This document shows positions 5,946 to 12,802 of a DNA stretch of 12,961 bases, in pieces. Every line of letters begins with the position of its first letter. Positions within the stretch are counted from its first letter, which is position 1. Made by a program: the position numbers and the translations under genes. Origin of the DNA: Rhodopirellula sp. (GTDB lineage: Bacteria; Planctomycetota; Planctomycetia; Pirellulales; Pirellulaceae); assembly GCA_002712845.1 (NCBI GenBank), contig PAUV01000056.1, forward strand, positions 3,892-16,852, in the 5' to 3' direction. The notes under the pieces were generated by a model. It had not been told where the DNA came from and did not search any database. It saw only the letters and a list, made by a program, of their open reading frames with translations.

Positions 5946-7646
5946 CTACAGATCGTAGTCCAAGAACACATATTTTGGATTCATGGTGCGATACCAATCC
6001 CGCCACTTTCCCTGAACCTGATCGACCTCGGCCGGAGTCGGATCGTTTGACAAGTCAAATCCGTCGAACCGACGGCTGATAAATCTGAGGCCATCCCTCG
6101 CGTAACGGCGTACCGACGTATCAGGATCACTGAGAGCATAGATGAGTGACGGCACAACACGAAGCTCATCACTTTTCCCGAGCAATCGCGCTGCCACTCG
6201 GCGGGCCTGCCAAGATTGGCTACCCCTAACCAATCTTTCCAGGCGATCCATTTGTGAAGCCCTCACTGCTGGGTCGGTATCCAACTCAAGATCATCGGGA
6301 ATTGATTTACCTTCCGTATCGCCGGCACCGTCTTTCTCAAGGATGTCGAGCATATCCGTCACTTGAGCAGCTACAGGACGCCCCTTGATCTGAGTGCCAT
6401 CAACACGAATGTCAGTGGTGTCTTTGGGCAAGCCGTATCCACCTTGAAGACTACCCTGACTCATCGTGAAGATCGTTTTCTGTGTACTACGGATGAGGAA
6501 CAGCAGTGCAAAAGCCGTGCTCACAGGAGGTCGAGTTTGTGAACGATCCGTCCATCCCCCATCAGCTCCCTGTGTCTGCTTCAATTCATCAACAACTCGG
6601 TTGTACCAGCTAGGACTGAGATCTTTAGGTGAGCCGTTGGCAATTTCGACGAAGCTCTCAAATCTCTCCAGCGTATAAATTCGGTAATAGTACCAGTCGA
6701 TCCCTGATTTTTTATATGGATTTTTTTGACGCCAACCCCGCATAAAGCCAATAGAACGCTTGATCGGAGTCTCGCTCATGGAGCCCCGTTTACGGCGTTT
6801 GACGTTCTTGTCCTCTTTGTAAATTTTGATTGCCTTGGGTAACCCGGGGATTCCTGTATCCGCATCAGCATCCGTGTTACCCCACAACCTCAACGCGTCG
6901 CCACCGATCAATAGACTACTTCCACCAGCCAAGGCCATGGAATCAGTCATTTCACGTTTACTCTGCGCGATATTACCCTTACCCGCTCCTGGGTCCATCG
7001 CATGATACGGCCAACCACCACCCGGATCCTGCACGCGTAACAACCACTGCAGACTCTCAGTCACGCGGTTGTAATCGAGTGGGATACCGTTTCGGTCGAG
7101 CGTCCAGATAGCCAGCATTCCGTACTGACTCATCGAGATATCGCCACTTTTCTTGGGATCGTCATCCGGGTAACAAAACGCGCCATTCCCGCTTTGATAT
7201 TGCACCAGGTACTGCTGCAGAGTCTGCAGCTCGCTGCGATAGGCATCCGCATCAACTTCCGCGAAGAGCAGAACACAGATCGCGATGACATAGGTTCGCT
7301 TCTGGGGTGTCTTCCCCCCGCCTTTGGTCAAAGCACTTACAACTGCCTTAGCATTTCTCAACGCTCTTTTCACAGCCGCGCTGTCAGGATCGTGCCGGCA
7401 TTTGTGGTGGGCATACCCAATTAAAACCGCCTCGCCGGCGATCGCGGAGAAAGGATCACCACCGCCAAAATCCTTGTCCGACAATTTCTCGAGATACGAC
7501 ACACCCTGATTGACCATTTTCGTCACCACCGGATCGGTCGGCGTGTAGCCAAACGTGGGCCTACCAGCAACAACGACCAGCAACAGCATTATCAAAGCTG
7601 TAAACGGCCGAAACCGAGGTGAGTGATTACTTTCACGAATACTCAT
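5946..7646 (-). CDS. Secreted prenyltransferase/squalene-oxidase-repeat (alpha/alpha toroid) protein with HEAT-like tail
   Basis: A 566-residue protein from the ATG at 7646. Residues 1-34 form a signal peptide (basic start, hydrophobic ALIMLLLVVVAG, then RPTFGY). A TTG start at 7709 would add 21 residues before the signal and was rejected. The body carries QW-type motifs of the squalene cyclase/prenyltransferase toroid fold: QSGNGAF (151-157), QDPGGGWPY (206-214) and QGADGGW (359-365), between helical pairs. Residues about 478-528 look like HEAT repeats (ARRVAARLLG, VVPSLIYALSDPDTSVRRYA). The DXDDTA motif of class II cyclases is absent; the acidic runs seen (YPDDDP, DADADTG) do not match it. 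An enzymatic cyclase role is therefore unlikely and a periplasmic binding or scaffold role more plausible. It is the first gene of the minus-strand block that continues to the ExbB/ExbD motor. Confidence 0.85.
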   Translation of the reverse strand: MSIRESNHSPRFRPFTALIMLLLVVVAGRPTFGYTPTDPVVTKMVNQGVSYLEKLSDKDFGGGDPFSAIAGEAVLIGYAHHKCRHDPDSAAVKRALRNAKAVVSALTKGGGKTPQKRTYVIAICVLLFAEVDADAYRSELQTLQQYLVQYQSGNGAFCYPDDDPKKSGDISMSQYGMLAIWTLDRNGIPLDYNRVTESLQWLLRVQDPGGGWPYHAMDPGAGKGNIAQSKREMTDSMALAGGSSLLIGGDALRLWGNTDADADTGIPGLPKAIKIYKEDKNVKRRKRGSMSETPIKRSIGFMRGWRQKNPYKKSGIDWYYYRIYTLERFESFVEIANGSPKDLSPSWYNRVVDELKQTQGADGGWTDRSQTRPPVSTAFALLFLIRSTQKTIFTMSQGSLQGGYGLPKDTTDIRVDGTQIKGRPVAAQVTDMLDILEKDGAGDTEGKSIPDDLELDTDPAVRASQMDRLERLVRGSQSWQARRVAARLLGKSDELRVVPSLIYALSDPDTSVRRYARDGLRFISRRFDGFDLSNDPTPAEVDQVQGKWRDWYRTMNPKYVFLDYDL

Positions 7647-7744
7647 GGACAAGCCTGTTCGAACCTTGAAAACAGAAGAATATTTTTTTGCGGAGATCGA
7701 AACCCGCAAATGGAGAAGAGGTGAACCGATTGACGACCTTACGC

Positions 7745-7773
7745 ATCATACCCTACGATCGCTTCTCGTCGAA
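7745..7773 (-). promoter_or_regulatory. Candidate promoter for the toroid/motor gene block
   Basis: On the minus strand TATGAT (7750-7745) matches the sigma70 -10 consensus at five of six bases. The corresponding -35 position (7773-7768, 17-bp spacer) matches poorly. A start near 7738 would give a leader of about 90 nt to the ATG at 7646. The -35 region overlaps the palindrome at 7766-7784, so activator- or repressor-dependent use is possible. Confidence 0.3.
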
Positions 7774-7784
7774 TTGATCGACGA
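7766..7784. repeat. Perfect 7-bp palindrome in the divergent intergenic region
   Basis: TCGTCGA (7766-7772) and TCGACGA (7778-7784) are perfect reverse complements with a 5-nt spacer. The element overlaps the -35 position of the candidate minus-strand promoter and lies 55 bp upstream of the tRNA gene. A dimeric regulator site is the simplest reading. An RNA hairpin is less likely because it precedes the candidate start site for the minus-strand genes. Confidence 0.35.
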
Positions 7785-7838
7785 AGGTGCTTCCGATTTG
7801 TTTTTGTCATGATTAAAGTGGCAATATCAAAGTACCTA

Positions 7839-7911
7839 GGTCAGGTAGCTCAGTTGGTAGAGCACGGCCCTGAAAAGGCCGGTGTCGGCGGTTCGAGCCC
7901 GCCCCTGACCA
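7839..7911 (+). tRNA. tRNA-Phe (anticodon GAA)
   Basis: A complete 73-nt cloverleaf folds by eye. The acceptor stem is GGTCAGG/CCTGACC, the D arm GCTC-loop-GAGC, and the anticodon stem CGGCC/GGCCG with loop CTGAAAA, placing GAA at 7872-7874. The variable loop is GTGTC and the T arm GGCGG-TTCGAGC-CCGCC; all stems are fully paired. The discriminator base is A7911, and CCA is not encoded (CTT follows). A TTGTCA (7804-7809) and TATCAA (7825-7830) upstream are a possible but short-spaced promoter. Confidence 0.97.
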
Positions 7912-7921
7912 CTTTCTTTTC

Positions 7922-7951
7922 AGCTTCTGGCGATTCTGTGCCGTAGAAGCT
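7922..7951 (+). terminator. Possible hairpin downstream of tRNA-Phe
   Basis: AGCTTCT (7922-7928) pairs with AGAAGCT (7945-7951), and inside them GGC (7929-7931) pairs with GCC (7940-7942) across a 2-nt bulge. The first T-run (7965-7969) begins 13 nt later rather than directly after the stem. It could serve as a weak terminator or a 3' processing boundary of the tRNA transcript. Confidence 0.3.
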
Positions 7952-8326
7952 TCCAAGATCGCTGTTTTTATGGCTTTTTTGACCATCATCAGGGTTCTCC
8001 CTGCCTCAAAACGCGGCTTTTCGGTCCCACTCGCGGGCCTTCCCACGCCACGAAATCGACTCCGAACGATGTTGTTTACGAGTTTTTTAACGGTTTTTCT
8101 GGCAAATTGGCGTTCAAAGCCGCAATCACACGATCCCATCTCGTCTCAACTCGTGCTCGCATCGACTTCCCGCAGACGTCACGAGGTCTCCGCATAGAAA
8201 GAGACGTTTGTCGTTCTCGAAACGAACAAAACTTGGAGACCGCGGGAAATTTTACAACCGTTCTGACCGTGGTTTCTTCTTGCGTGGTGTCGATTTAAGA
8301 CGCGAAAGGCTTTAGCCTGTGTTGCA

Positions 8327-8344
8327 GCGGGTGATCATTCCCGC
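8327..8344 (+). promoter_or_regulatory. Inverted repeat upstream of the symporter start
   Basis: GCGGG (8327-8331) and CCCGC (8340-8344) flank an 8-nt loop that contains the palindrome TGATCA. The element ends 36 nt before the symporter ATG and is followed by AATTTT. It may be an operator or a leader hairpin; the evidence is positional only. Confidence 0.25.
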
Positions 8345-8380
8345 AATTTTACTCAACCCACAGCTGCTAGTGAGTGGATC

Positions 8381-10126
8381 ATGCCTACCCCACGTCTCGC
8401 ACTTCTTTTGCTGGCTCTTGCCTGGCTTCCCATCGGATCTCTCGCGGCCCAGACCGACGGATCACCCACCTCTGATCAACCCGCCGTCGGTGAACCATCC
8501 GTCGGTGAACCAGCCGTCGGTGAACCAGCCAGCGAACCAGCCAGCGAACCAGCCGGCAAAGCCGGCTCTGTTGCTGGGGCTTCCGAGACAGATTCGCCAG
8601 AATCCCAACCCTCGGAAGTAGTGGAAACTGCAGAGGAAGTAGAAGCGAGCCTTGCTGCACAAATCGACGAAATCTTTGGAAACTACGTTGTCAGTCCTTT
8701 CGCTACCGTTCTGTTTTTTGATTTTGGAACCAAATCGTGGCTGGGGACGAGTATTCCATTCGTCGTCGTATGGTTATTAGCAGGCGCAGTCTTTTTGACT
8801 CTTCGAATGGGCTTCATCAATATTCGTGCCTTCAAGCATGCGATTGATCTGACGCGTGGTTTGTATGACAAACCGGGCGAAATTGGCGAGGTATCTCACT
8901 TTCAGGCGTTATCAGCCGCCCTCTCAGCCACCGTTGGCCTCGGCAACATTGCCGGTGTTGCAATCGCAATCGGAACAGGTGGCCCCGGAGCTTGTCTTTG
9001 GATCATCGCGATTGGACTTTTGGGCATGTCTGCCAAGTTTGCTGAATGCACTCTGGGGCAACTCTACCGGACCAAAGATGAGGACGGACACGTTCTGGGT
9101 GGCCCGATGCGTTACCTACAGGTCGGTTTGGCAGAGATCAACATGGCACCTTTAGGGAAATTTCTGGCAGTCCTTTTCATGTTGCTCTGTGTCGGAGCGA
9201 GTTTCGGTGGCGGCAACGCATTTCAAATTGGGCAGTCGTTGGAAGCCATTCGTGGTGACGTCCCCATCTTGCAAGATTTCCCCGTCATCTACGGCGTGAT
9301 CATGGCTGCATTGGTCGGCATTGTGATCGTCGGCGGAATGCGAAGCATTGGTGCAGTGGCGAGCAGAATTGTTCCTTTCATGTGTGGGGCCTACGTTCTT
9401 GCCGCCCTATTTATTTTGGCAATCAACTTCGATGGCATACCTGCTGCGATCAGTCTAATTTGGACCGAAGCGTTTAAGCCTGACGCAATTTATGGCGGCT
9501 TCCTCGGCGTACTTGTCATCGGTGTAAAACGTGCCGTATTCAGTAATGAAGCTGGTGTGGGTTCGGCCGCGATCGCCCACTCTGCAGCCAAGACAGATGA
9601 ACCAGTCAGCGAAGGAATCGTTGCATTACTCGAACCATTCATTGATACCGTGGTGGTTTGCACCATCACCGCTCTCGTCGTGATCGTTACCGGCGCCTAC
9701 AACGCACCAGAAATGACCGAAGCGATTGCTCAAAATCAGGGAGCGAAAGTCACTCTTTTTGCTTTCACCACAGGTGGCTACGACTGGTTTCGTTACATCC
9801 TGTATTTTGCCGTTGTACTGTTTGCCTATTCGACCTGTATCAGCTGGTCTTATTACGGCGAACGTTGCTGGGTGCAACTCTTTGGGGCAAGACTGTCGAT
9901 CGTCTACAAAATCCTGTTCCTTTGCTTCACAGTGCTTGGTTCAATCGTTACCGCTGGCAACATTCTTGACTTCAGCGATTTGATGATTCTCGGGATGAGC
10001 TTTCCCAACTTGCTGGGAGTATTCCTGCTGAGTGGTATCGTCAAACGGGAATTGAATAAGTACTGGGCAAAATACAAAGCCGGTGAACTGGATATTGCAG
10101 AAGGCGGGAACGCAGAGGAAGCTTAA
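8381..10126 (+). CDS. Alanine/glycine:cation symporter (AGCS) family protein with N-terminal extension
   Basis: A 581-residue inner-membrane transporter. Family motifs are clear: FQALSAALSATVGLGNIAGV (174-193), GTGGPGACLW (198-207), GMSAKFAE (215-222), GGPMRYLQVGL (240-250) and VFSNEAGVGSAAIAHSA (386-402). They place it in the sodium (or proton)-coupled alanine/glycine symporters, with about ten to eleven membrane helices. The usual length is 450-490 residues; here some 95 extra residues precede the first conserved helix. They comprise a signal-peptide-like start (1-23, LALLLLALAWLPIGSLAAQ), a VGEP/ASEP repeat (36-58) and an acidic helix (about 78-97). The extension is probably periplasmic if the signal-like helix is cleaved or acts as an extra anchor. 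A phosphodiesterase-superfamily gene follows 41 bp downstream and may share its transcript. The ATG at 8381 is required for the signal peptide; the ribosome-binding site is weak. Substrate choice between alanine, glycine and related amino acids is not predictable here. Confidence 0.93.
   Translation: MPTPRLALLLLALAWLPIGSLAAQTDGSPTSDQPAVGEPSVGEPAVGEPASEPASEPAGKAGSVAGASETDSPESQPSEVVETAEEVEASLAAQIDEIFGNYVVSPFATVLFFDFGTKSWLGTSIPFVVVWLLAGAVFLTLRMGFINIRAFKHAIDLTRGLYDKPGEIGEVSHFQALSAALSATVGLGNIAGVAIAIGTGGPGACLWIIAIGLLGMSAKFAECTLGQLYRTKDEDGHVLGGPMRYLQVGLAEINMAPLGKFLAVLFMLLCVGASFGGGNAFQIGQSLEAIRGDVPILQDFPVIYGVIMAALVGIVIVGGMRSIGAVASRIVPFMCGAYVLAALFILAINFDGIPAAISLIWTEAFKPDAIYGGFLGVLVIGVKRAVFSNEAGVGSAAIAHSAAKTDEPVSEGIVALLEPFIDTVVVCTITALVVIVTGAYNAPEMTEAIAQNQGAKVTLFAFTTGGYDWFRYILYFAVVLFAYSTCISWSYYGERCWVQLFGARLSIVYKILFLCFTVLGSIVTAGNILDFSDLMILGMSFPNLLGVFLLSGIVKRELNKYWAKYKAGELDIAEGGNAEEA
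8486..8554 (+). repeat. In-frame tandem repeat in the symporter N-terminal extension
   Basis: Three 15-bp units GTCGGTGAACCAKCC (8486-8500, 8501-8515, 8516-8530) are followed by two 12-bp units AGCGAACCAGCC (8531-8542, 8543-8554). The 12-bp unit is a shortened version of the 15-bp one. They encode VGEPS, VGEPA, VGEPA, SEPA and SEPA. The near-identity at DNA level points to recent slippage expansion, and unit number should vary between strains. Confidence 0.85.
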
Positions 10127-10167
10127 CCATTCCCCGCTGACTCATCCCTTCCTCTGAAACCACCTGT

Positions 10168-11445
10168 ATGACACGCGTTTGCATCATCAATGCTGTCGGA
10201 TTGACACCCGAACTGCTGAAATACGCTCCTCGCATTTCAGCACTCGGTGGGTCACAGCCAATGCGATCCCCGCTACCGGCTGTGACATGCACATCACAGG
10301 CCACATTGCTGACAGGTCTATCGCCAGCTCAACACGGCATTGTTGGAAATGGCTGGTACTACCGTGACACACAGGAAATCCGCTTCTGGCAACAAGCTAA
10401 CTCACTGATCTCGGGTCAAAAATTCTATGAGGGAATTGAAACTGCCAAAATGTTTTGGTGGTTTAATCAATCGGCCCCTGTGAAGTACAGCGCGACCCCA
10501 AAACCACATTACGGATGTGACGGATCGAAAGTATTTGACATTCTGGATCACACCCAGTGCGATCTGGTCCGACGTCTCGGACCATTTCCATTCTTTTCAT
10601 TTTGGGGCCCCAATGCCGGGCTTCCCAGCAGTGAGTGGATCGCCGACGCCACCGCGATCGTGATGCGAGAAAATCGTCCCAAACTGACGATGGCCTACCT
10701 GCCGCATCTTGATTACGACTTCCAGCGTCTTCCAGACCATGACCCTCAAAGAGTCGCCGAATTGGATCAGTGTGCTGGCAGAATTATCGACGCAGCAAAC
10801 GACATTGATGCGCAAGTCATCGTTGTTTCCGAGTATGGATTAGTGCCAGTCCAACGACCTGTTCACCTGAATCGCTACCTGCGAGAAATGGGCTGGTTGA
10901 CTGTCCGACCTGGTCCCTTTGGTGAAATGATGATGCCCGGCGAATCGGATGCCTTCGCAGTCGCTGACCACCAACTTGCCCACATCTACGTGCGCAATCC
11001 TGACAAGATCGATGAGGTCGCCAAGGCTTTGCAATCCATTCCCGGAGTTGACCGCGTTGCCCGCCCCGCCGAACTTGAACTTGATCACCCCCGAAGTGGT
11101 GAACTGATCGCACTGTCAGAACCGGATGTCTGGTTCACGTACTATTACTGGCTCGACGATTCTCTCGCCCCCGATTTCTCCCGAACGGTCGACATTCATC
11201 GCAAACCTGGCTACGACCCATGCGAGCTGTTCATCACCAGCAAAGTCAGGGCCATGTCGCGTCTGGCGCAGAAGAAGATTGGAATGCGTTACAAGATGGA
11301 TGTCATTCCTTTGGATGCCCAGCTGGTACGTGGAAGCCATGGCCTGCACACCCAACCTGAAAAGGGACCTTTGGTTGTGGGACCCGGCGAACTGCCGGAT
11401 GACATGCGGAATTTCAAGGCTTATGTTCAACGCTTGTTGGCTTGA
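10168..11445 (+). CDS. Alkaline phosphatase/type I phosphodiesterase superfamily protein
   Basis: A 425-residue protein of the alkaline-phosphatase superfamily, resembling nucleotide pyrophosphatase/phosphodiesterases. Residues 36-58 read LPAVTCTSQATLLTGLSPAQHGI, with Thr40 aligned to the catalytic nucleophile; NGWYYRD (61-67) follows. Further likely metal-site residues are in LPHLDYD (178-184), ADHQLAH (266-272) and RGSHG (388-392). Where classical members have an Asp-His pair (DHG), this protein has SEYG (221-224), so metal coordination must differ. The segments SEYG, WFTYYYWLDD and HRKPGYDPCELF match, from memory, a bacterial subfamily of unknown substrate. No signal peptide is present, so it is probably cytoplasmic. 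It follows the symporter by 41 bp on the same strand. The ATG at 10168 opens directly into the first conserved strand (TRVCIINAVGL), which supports this start; no Shine-Dalgarno site is evident. Confidence 0.85.
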   Translation: MTRVCIINAVGLTPELLKYAPRISALGGSQPMRSPLPAVTCTSQATLLTGLSPAQHGIVGNGWYYRDTQEIRFWQQANSLISGQKFYEGIETAKMFWWFNQSAPVKYSATPKPHYGCDGSKVFDILDHTQCDLVRRLGPFPFFSFWGPNAGLPSSEWIADATAIVMRENRPKLTMAYLPHLDYDFQRLPDHDPQRVAELDQCAGRIIDAANDIDAQVIVVSEYGLVPVQRPVHLNRYLREMGWLTVRPGPFGEMMMPGESDAFAVADHQLAHIYVRNPDKIDEVAKALQSIPGVDRVARPAELELDHPRSGELIALSEPDVWFTYYYWLDDSLAPDFSRTVDIHRKPGYDPCELFITSKVRAMSRLAQKKIGMRYKMDVIPLDAQLVRGSHGLHTQPEKGPLVVGPGELPDDMRNFKAYVQRLLA

Positions 11446-11507
11446 ACGCAGCGAGTAAAGCCCATGAGGCAGCCGTGAGGCACTCTCCCGACTTGGGATA
11501 AATCTGC

Positions 11508-12548
11508 CTAGGTAGCCAATTCTGTCGAAGCCGCATCGACTGGTTCTGAACCAGGAAAATAATCACGCACTACGCTGTAAAACTCAGCGGATCCTGAAAC
11601 TTTTGCCACATGCGTCCGAAAGAACCTCGCTCCACGTTTCCCTTGGGCATAACAACAGGCGTACTTGCGCATCAGAATGGTCCCCTTCTCTTCCCCGAAA
11701 CGATCAACAACCAGACGGTAATGATTCAGCATCACATCCCGCTGTTCATCCAAGGTTGGCTCAGGTGGAATAACATCACCCCGCAAGGCGGCGGCAGCCT
11801 GCGCAAATAACCAAGGCCTGCCCAAACAGGCTCGGGCAATCATCACCCCATCCACATCGTAATTCTCGAAGGCTGCTACAACCTTCTCCGCGGAGTCAAG
11901 ATCACCGTTTCCGATCAGTGGTATATTTCGCAAATGCTGCTTGATTTCACTGATCCGGTCCCAATCGGCATTGCCACGAAACATATCACGAGCTGTTCTG
12001 CCGTGTACCGTCAATGCTGCCGCTCCTGCCTCCTCAACCACCTTGGCGACCTCATTGCAATTCACAGAGTCGCGTGAGCATCCAAGGCGAATCTTGGCAG
12101 TCACCGGTGTCGGAGAACAAGTTTCTACCAGTCGGTGAATGATCTGGAACATCCGCTGAGGCTCGCGTAGCAGATAACTGCCGCTGTGTGCTTTTTCCGT
12201 CACCTGTTTGACCGGACAACCAAAATTGATATCGACCACGCTGACCTGATATTCCTCCGCCAGTCGGCGTCCCACTTTGGCCATCGTTTCCGGGTCGTTG
12301 TCCCAAATCTGAACTGCCAGTGGCCGAGGCTCCTCAGCCACTCCCCACAAACGATCTGGATGTTCAGCGACGTGTTCGTCCATCCAGACAAATCCCCGGG
12401 CATTGACCATTTCGGTGGCCAACAATCCAACCCCACCAAACTGCCGAACGACTTCACGAAAAGCGGCGTTCGTGAATCCTGCCATCGGCGCCTGCAGAAC
12501 AGGAGGGTCGATGACCAGATCACCAATATGCAGAGGCGGAACAAACAT
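11508..12548 (-). CDS. dusB: tRNA-dihydrouridine synthase, DusB type
   Basis: A 346-residue flavoprotein that reduces specific uridines to dihydrouridine in the tRNA D-loop. Diagnostic motifs are present in order: LQAPMAGFTNAAFR (18-31, FMN site), TEMVNARG (45-52), DINFGCPVKQVTEK (106-119) with catalytic Cys111, SGSYLLREP (122-130), VTAKIRLG (149-156) with Lys152, LTVHGRTARDMFRG (179-192) with His182, IGNGDL (212-217) and GRPWLF (243-248). The C-terminal helical tRNA-binding domain (about 265-335) is complete. The length is normal for DusB. The paralog assignment is by overall resemblance and is less certain than the family. A GAG about 7 nt before the ATG is a weak ribosome-binding site and overlaps the stop of a small upstream frame. 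The gene converges on the phosphodiesterase-family gene with only 62 bp between them, where no good terminator was seen. Confidence 0.95.
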   Translation of the reverse strand: MFVPPLHIGDLVIDPPVLQAPMAGFTNAAFREVVRQFGGVGLLATEMVNARGFVWMDEHVAEHPDRLWGVAEEPRPLAVQIWDNDPETMAKVGRRLAEEYQVSVVDINFGCPVKQVTEKAHSGSYLLREPQRMFQIIHRLVETCSPTPVTAKIRLGCSRDSVNCNEVAKVVEEAGAAALTVHGRTARDMFRGNADWDRISEIKQHLRNIPLIGNGDLDSAEKVVAAFENYDVDGVMIARACLGRPWLFAQAAAALRGDVIPPEPTLDEQRDVMLNHYRLVVDRFGEEKGTILMRKYACCYAQGKRGARFFRTHVAKVSGSAEFYSVVRDYFPGSEPVDAASTELAT

Positions 12549-12554
12549 TCGAAC

Positions 12555-12680
12555 TCAATTGCAAAACAGCAGTGTGAAAATCAAAAAGAGAGGTAAAAGC
12601 TGACCGGCATTGGCCAAATCCAACATAGCCGCCAGGTCCAGTACCGCCACTGGATCATTCTTGCCCGACGAATCGATCAT
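12555..12680 (-). CDS. Candidate 41-residue micro-ORF with hydrophobic C-terminus
   Basis: This is a small minus-strand frame from the ATG at 12680 to the TGA at 12557-12555, ending 6 nt before the dusB start. The product begins MIDSSGKNDPVAVLDLAAML and ends with a hydrophobic stretch (LLPLFLIFTLLFC, 28-40), which could be a short membrane helix. AAAGGA lies 10 nt upstream of the ATG, better than the sites of several larger genes here. Its stop overlaps the weak dusB ribosome-binding site, so translational coupling is possible. I know no family for it, and chance occurrence is a real alternative. Confidence 0.3.
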   Translation of the reverse strand: MIDSSGKNDPVAVLDLAAMLDLANAGQLLPLFLIFTLLFCN

Positions 12681-12802
12681 GCCAACAGCATCCTTTAGAA
12701 ATCTGGCGAAATTCCGACCAGCTCAAGTTGCTGAAACCTACTCGACACGGATACCTGCCTCCACAGCACGAAGGATCTTCGCGACGCTGCTCAACCGGCC
12801 TG

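Larger units (their letters stand above)
7912..8380 (+). other. 469-bp intergenic region between tRNA-Phe and the symporter gene
   Basis: No protein gene is supported on either strand. Several short inverted repeats are visible: one just after the tRNA (7922-7951), AGGC-TTTA-GCCT at 8307-8318, a loose hairpin around 8208-8238, and a GCGGG/CCCGC pair before the symporter. No glycine-riboswitch core was seen, although such switches often precede this symporter family. Confidence 0.5.

Noticed and set aside
5946..7646. Functional squalene-hopene or oxidosqualene cyclase
   Set aside because: The DXDDTA acid motif is missing, QW-like motifs are few, and a signal peptide and HEAT-like tail are present.
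7839..7911. tRNA-Phe as an integration (attB) site for a mobile element
   Set aside because: No copy of the tRNA 3' end was seen downstream, and no integrase or phage gene is present.
7813..8139. 108-codon minus-strand reading frame covering the tRNA
   Set aside because: Its C-terminal part, with a GAGSNRRHRPFQGRALPTELPDL-type ending, is the well-known false translation of a tRNA antisense strand, and the frame covers the complete tRNA-Phe.
8140..8380. Glycine riboswitch ahead of the AGCS symporter
   Set aside because: Such switches are common before this family, but the conserved core segments are not recognisable here; only a lone GGAGAC occurs.
11446..11507. Bidirectional terminator between the convergent genes
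   Set aside because: Only a 4-bp stem (TCCC/GGGA at 11486-11498) and a TGAGGCA direct repeat are present, with no T-tract; too weak to call.
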